Shown here: positions 47,389 to 48,230 of the stretch, piece after piece
Position numbering within the stretch: the stretch's first letter is position 1
Layout: every line of letters starts with the position of its first letter
Assembly: GCA_963169165.1 (NCBI GenBank)
Contig: CAUJFL010000131.1
Span: 1-48,230 of the forward strand
Origin: Myxococcota bacterium
GTDB taxonomy: Bacteria; Myxococcota_A; Polyangia; Polyangiales; Polyangiaceae
Length of the DNA stretch: 48,230 bases
Direction of reading: 5' to 3'
Position numbers and translations under genes: made by a program
The notes under the pieces: generated by a model
Told to the model about the DNA's origin: nothing
The model's input: the letters and a program-made list of their open reading frames with translations, nothing else
Databases searched by the model: none

Positions 47389-47937
47389 GCCGCCGGGCAC
47401 GAAATCGACGGGGTTCGACGGCGCGCCCTCGTGGATCACGTCGGGTCCGGTCCAGTAGAACACGCGAGGGTCGGCCTTGCCGTCGAGCCACGCCTCGACG
47501 CGCACCACCGCGCCCGGCTCGGTCACATGAAACAGCACGGTGTCATTGGCGGATGTGTCGCTCGCGTGAAGCTCGGCGCGCCCCGCGACGAGCGTGATCG
47601 CAGCGCCCCCTACCTGCCCAGGCGGCGGCTTCGCGCTGTCGATCAGGCCGCTCCGCGCCTCTATGTAGAGATCCCAATTACATGTTAGATTAGTTATTTT
47701 TGTATCGCAGGCGGTCGTGACGGCCCAGTCGCCGTCTCCGCGGACCTCGACGAAGACGCCCGCGCCCTCGCCGGGCGGCGAGACGAGCGGAGGCGCCTCG
47801 ACGATCGCGACCTCGGAGACAGCCGCGGACGCGCGCGTGTACGGCTCCTCGTAGACGGTGCGCGGCCCAGGATCGGGGTCCACGGTGCACGCCGCGAGCG
47901 CGAGCGCGGCGAGGGCCAGCAGCCCGCGGCTCGTCAT
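47386..47937 (-). CDS. Small lipoprotein with an AT-rich codon island
   Basis: A 183-residue lipoprotein with lipobox LAAC (about Cys17). After a short Pro/Tyr/Glu linker it is a beta-rich domain (GAGVFVEVRGDGDWAV, AAITLVAGRAELHAS, GAVVRVEAWLDG) with two cysteines near residues 78 and 86, probably a disulfide. No family recognised. The ATG overlaps the stop of the upstream Pro/Gly/Arg-rich frame (ATGA). Eleven codons inside the Cys-Cys loop are strikingly AT-rich compared with the rest of the gene. Confidence 0.8.
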   Translation of the reverse strand: MTSRGLLALAALALAACTVDPDPGPRTVYEEPYTRASAAVSEVAIVEAPPLVSPPGEGAGVFVEVRGDGDWAVTTACDTKITNLTCNWDLYIEARSGLIDSAKPPPGQVGGAAITLVAGRAELHASDTSANDTVLFHVTEPGAVVRVEAWLDGKADPRVFYWTGPDVIHEGAPSNPVDFVPGG

Positions 47938-48230
47938 CGGCCCCGACGGCCCCCGCCGATCCGAGGCCCAGCGTGCGTCGGCGCGGCCCCGCGGGTCGGC
48001 GACGAAGGTCGGGGCGGCGAGTAGCTCGGAGACGAAGGGCGGGCGGGTGAGAAGCTCGGGGTGAATGAGCGCGAGGGCGCCACGCCTCCGCGCGGCGGCG
48101 CGTGCGAGCGAGACGGCGCGACACCTCCGCGTGGCGGCGAGAACGACGGCGCGACGGCCCCGCGCGGCACGCCCCCGCGCGGCGGCGCGAAGGACGGCGC
48201 CATCCCTGGGCGCGCTTGGGACGGAGGAGG
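47934..48230 (-). CDS. C-terminal part of a Pro/Arg/Gly/Ser-rich repeat protein (5' end outside window)
   Basis: The frame is open to the window edge and ends in a stop overlapping the next ATG. All visible residues (about 98) are low complexity, built around repeats of PPRGGVAPS and related APSRS and PSFSP units, ending in a basic GGRRGR tail. Likely a disordered, basic tail of a longer protein. Such tails bind nucleic acid or anionic polymers in some proteins, but nothing here proves that. The coupling to the downstream lipoprotein supports this reading frame. Confidence 0.6.
   Translation of the reverse strand, partial: PPPSQARPGMAPSFAPPRGGVPRGAVAPSFSPPRGGVAPSRSHAPPRGGVAPSRSFTPSFSPARPSSPSYSPPRPSSPTRGAAPTHAGPRIGGGRRGR

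Noticed and set aside
47674-47706. Diversity-generating retroelement variable region
   Set aside because: The AT-rich codons are not adenine-specific substitutions, and no reverse transcriptase or template repeat is nearby.
1-48230. tRNA, rRNA, riboswitch, insertion sequence or integrase
   Set aside because: No cloverleaf arms, conserved rRNA segments, transposase motifs or terminal inverted repeats were recognised on either strand.

Overview
The window is very GC-rich and gene-dense. It looks like a chromosomal segment of a myxobacterium (Myxococcota, most likely the Polyangia side). The reasons are two large Ser/Thr kinases with Pro/Ala-rich extracytoplasmic tails, an FHA-domain sigma-54 activator, PEGA-domain proteins, MopE-like lipoproteins with Gly/Ala-rich linkers, many small lipoproteins and frequent GTG starts. 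No rRNA, tRNA, CRISPR array, insertion sequence or phage gene was seen, and no gene-free stretch exceeds 300 bases. Taxonomy is inferred from gene content only.

Layout. 1-6447: edge fragment, PDZ lipoprotein, truncated haemoglobin, a DUF4139 lipoprotein overlapping a small lipoprotein with a toxin-like domain, and a MopE/PA14 lipoprotein. 6479-7654: a PLP-dependent trans-sulfuration enzyme. 11577-7658 (minus): TPR-type periplasmic protein, kinase 1 and two small unknowns, the last three linked by 4-base overlaps. 13121-11640 (minus): L,D-transpeptidase. 13200-17706: TRAP transporter membrane subunits without a binding protein, then two unknowns. 27075-17281 (minus): outer-membrane barrel, membrane subtilase with an FHA domain, lipoprotein, zinc-ribbon STAND NTPase and an LTA-synthase-like membrane enzyme. 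27174-29265: release factor 3 and a Cys-rich lipoprotein. 36154-29289 (minus): PEGA protein, Gly-rich lipoprotein, kinase 2 and FHA sigma-54 activator, which reads as a surface-to-promoter signalling operon. 36301-39454: GH13 lipoprotein and SGNH hydrolase. 44805-39457 (minus): transglutaminase-like protein, CoxE-like VWA protein, FGE-like lipoprotein, SixA and HutF. 44906-47385: two M16-like proteins without the zinc motif. 48230-47386 (minus): Pro/Gly/Arg-rich fragment and a lipoprotein.

Two regulatory patterns stand out. First, about a dozen genes at the head of transcription units carry a TAnnnT-like hexamer 5-11 bases before the start codon and mostly no Shine-Dalgarno sequence, as expected for leaderless or nearly leaderless mRNAs. 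Genes inside operons instead use ATGA/GTGA/TGATG overlaps. Second, the intergenic region in front of the kinase 2 operon holds two abutting 10-bp palindromes and a helically phased half site around overlapping sigma-54-like and sigma-70-like promoters.

The best candidates for undescribed systems are (a) the PEGA-lipoprotein-kinase-FHA activator operon with its phased operator, (b) the subtilase-FHA / STAND NTPase / LTA-synthase-like cluster, and (c) the DUF4139 plus BECR-toxin-like lipoprotein pair. Functions are read from recognisable motifs; no database search was run.
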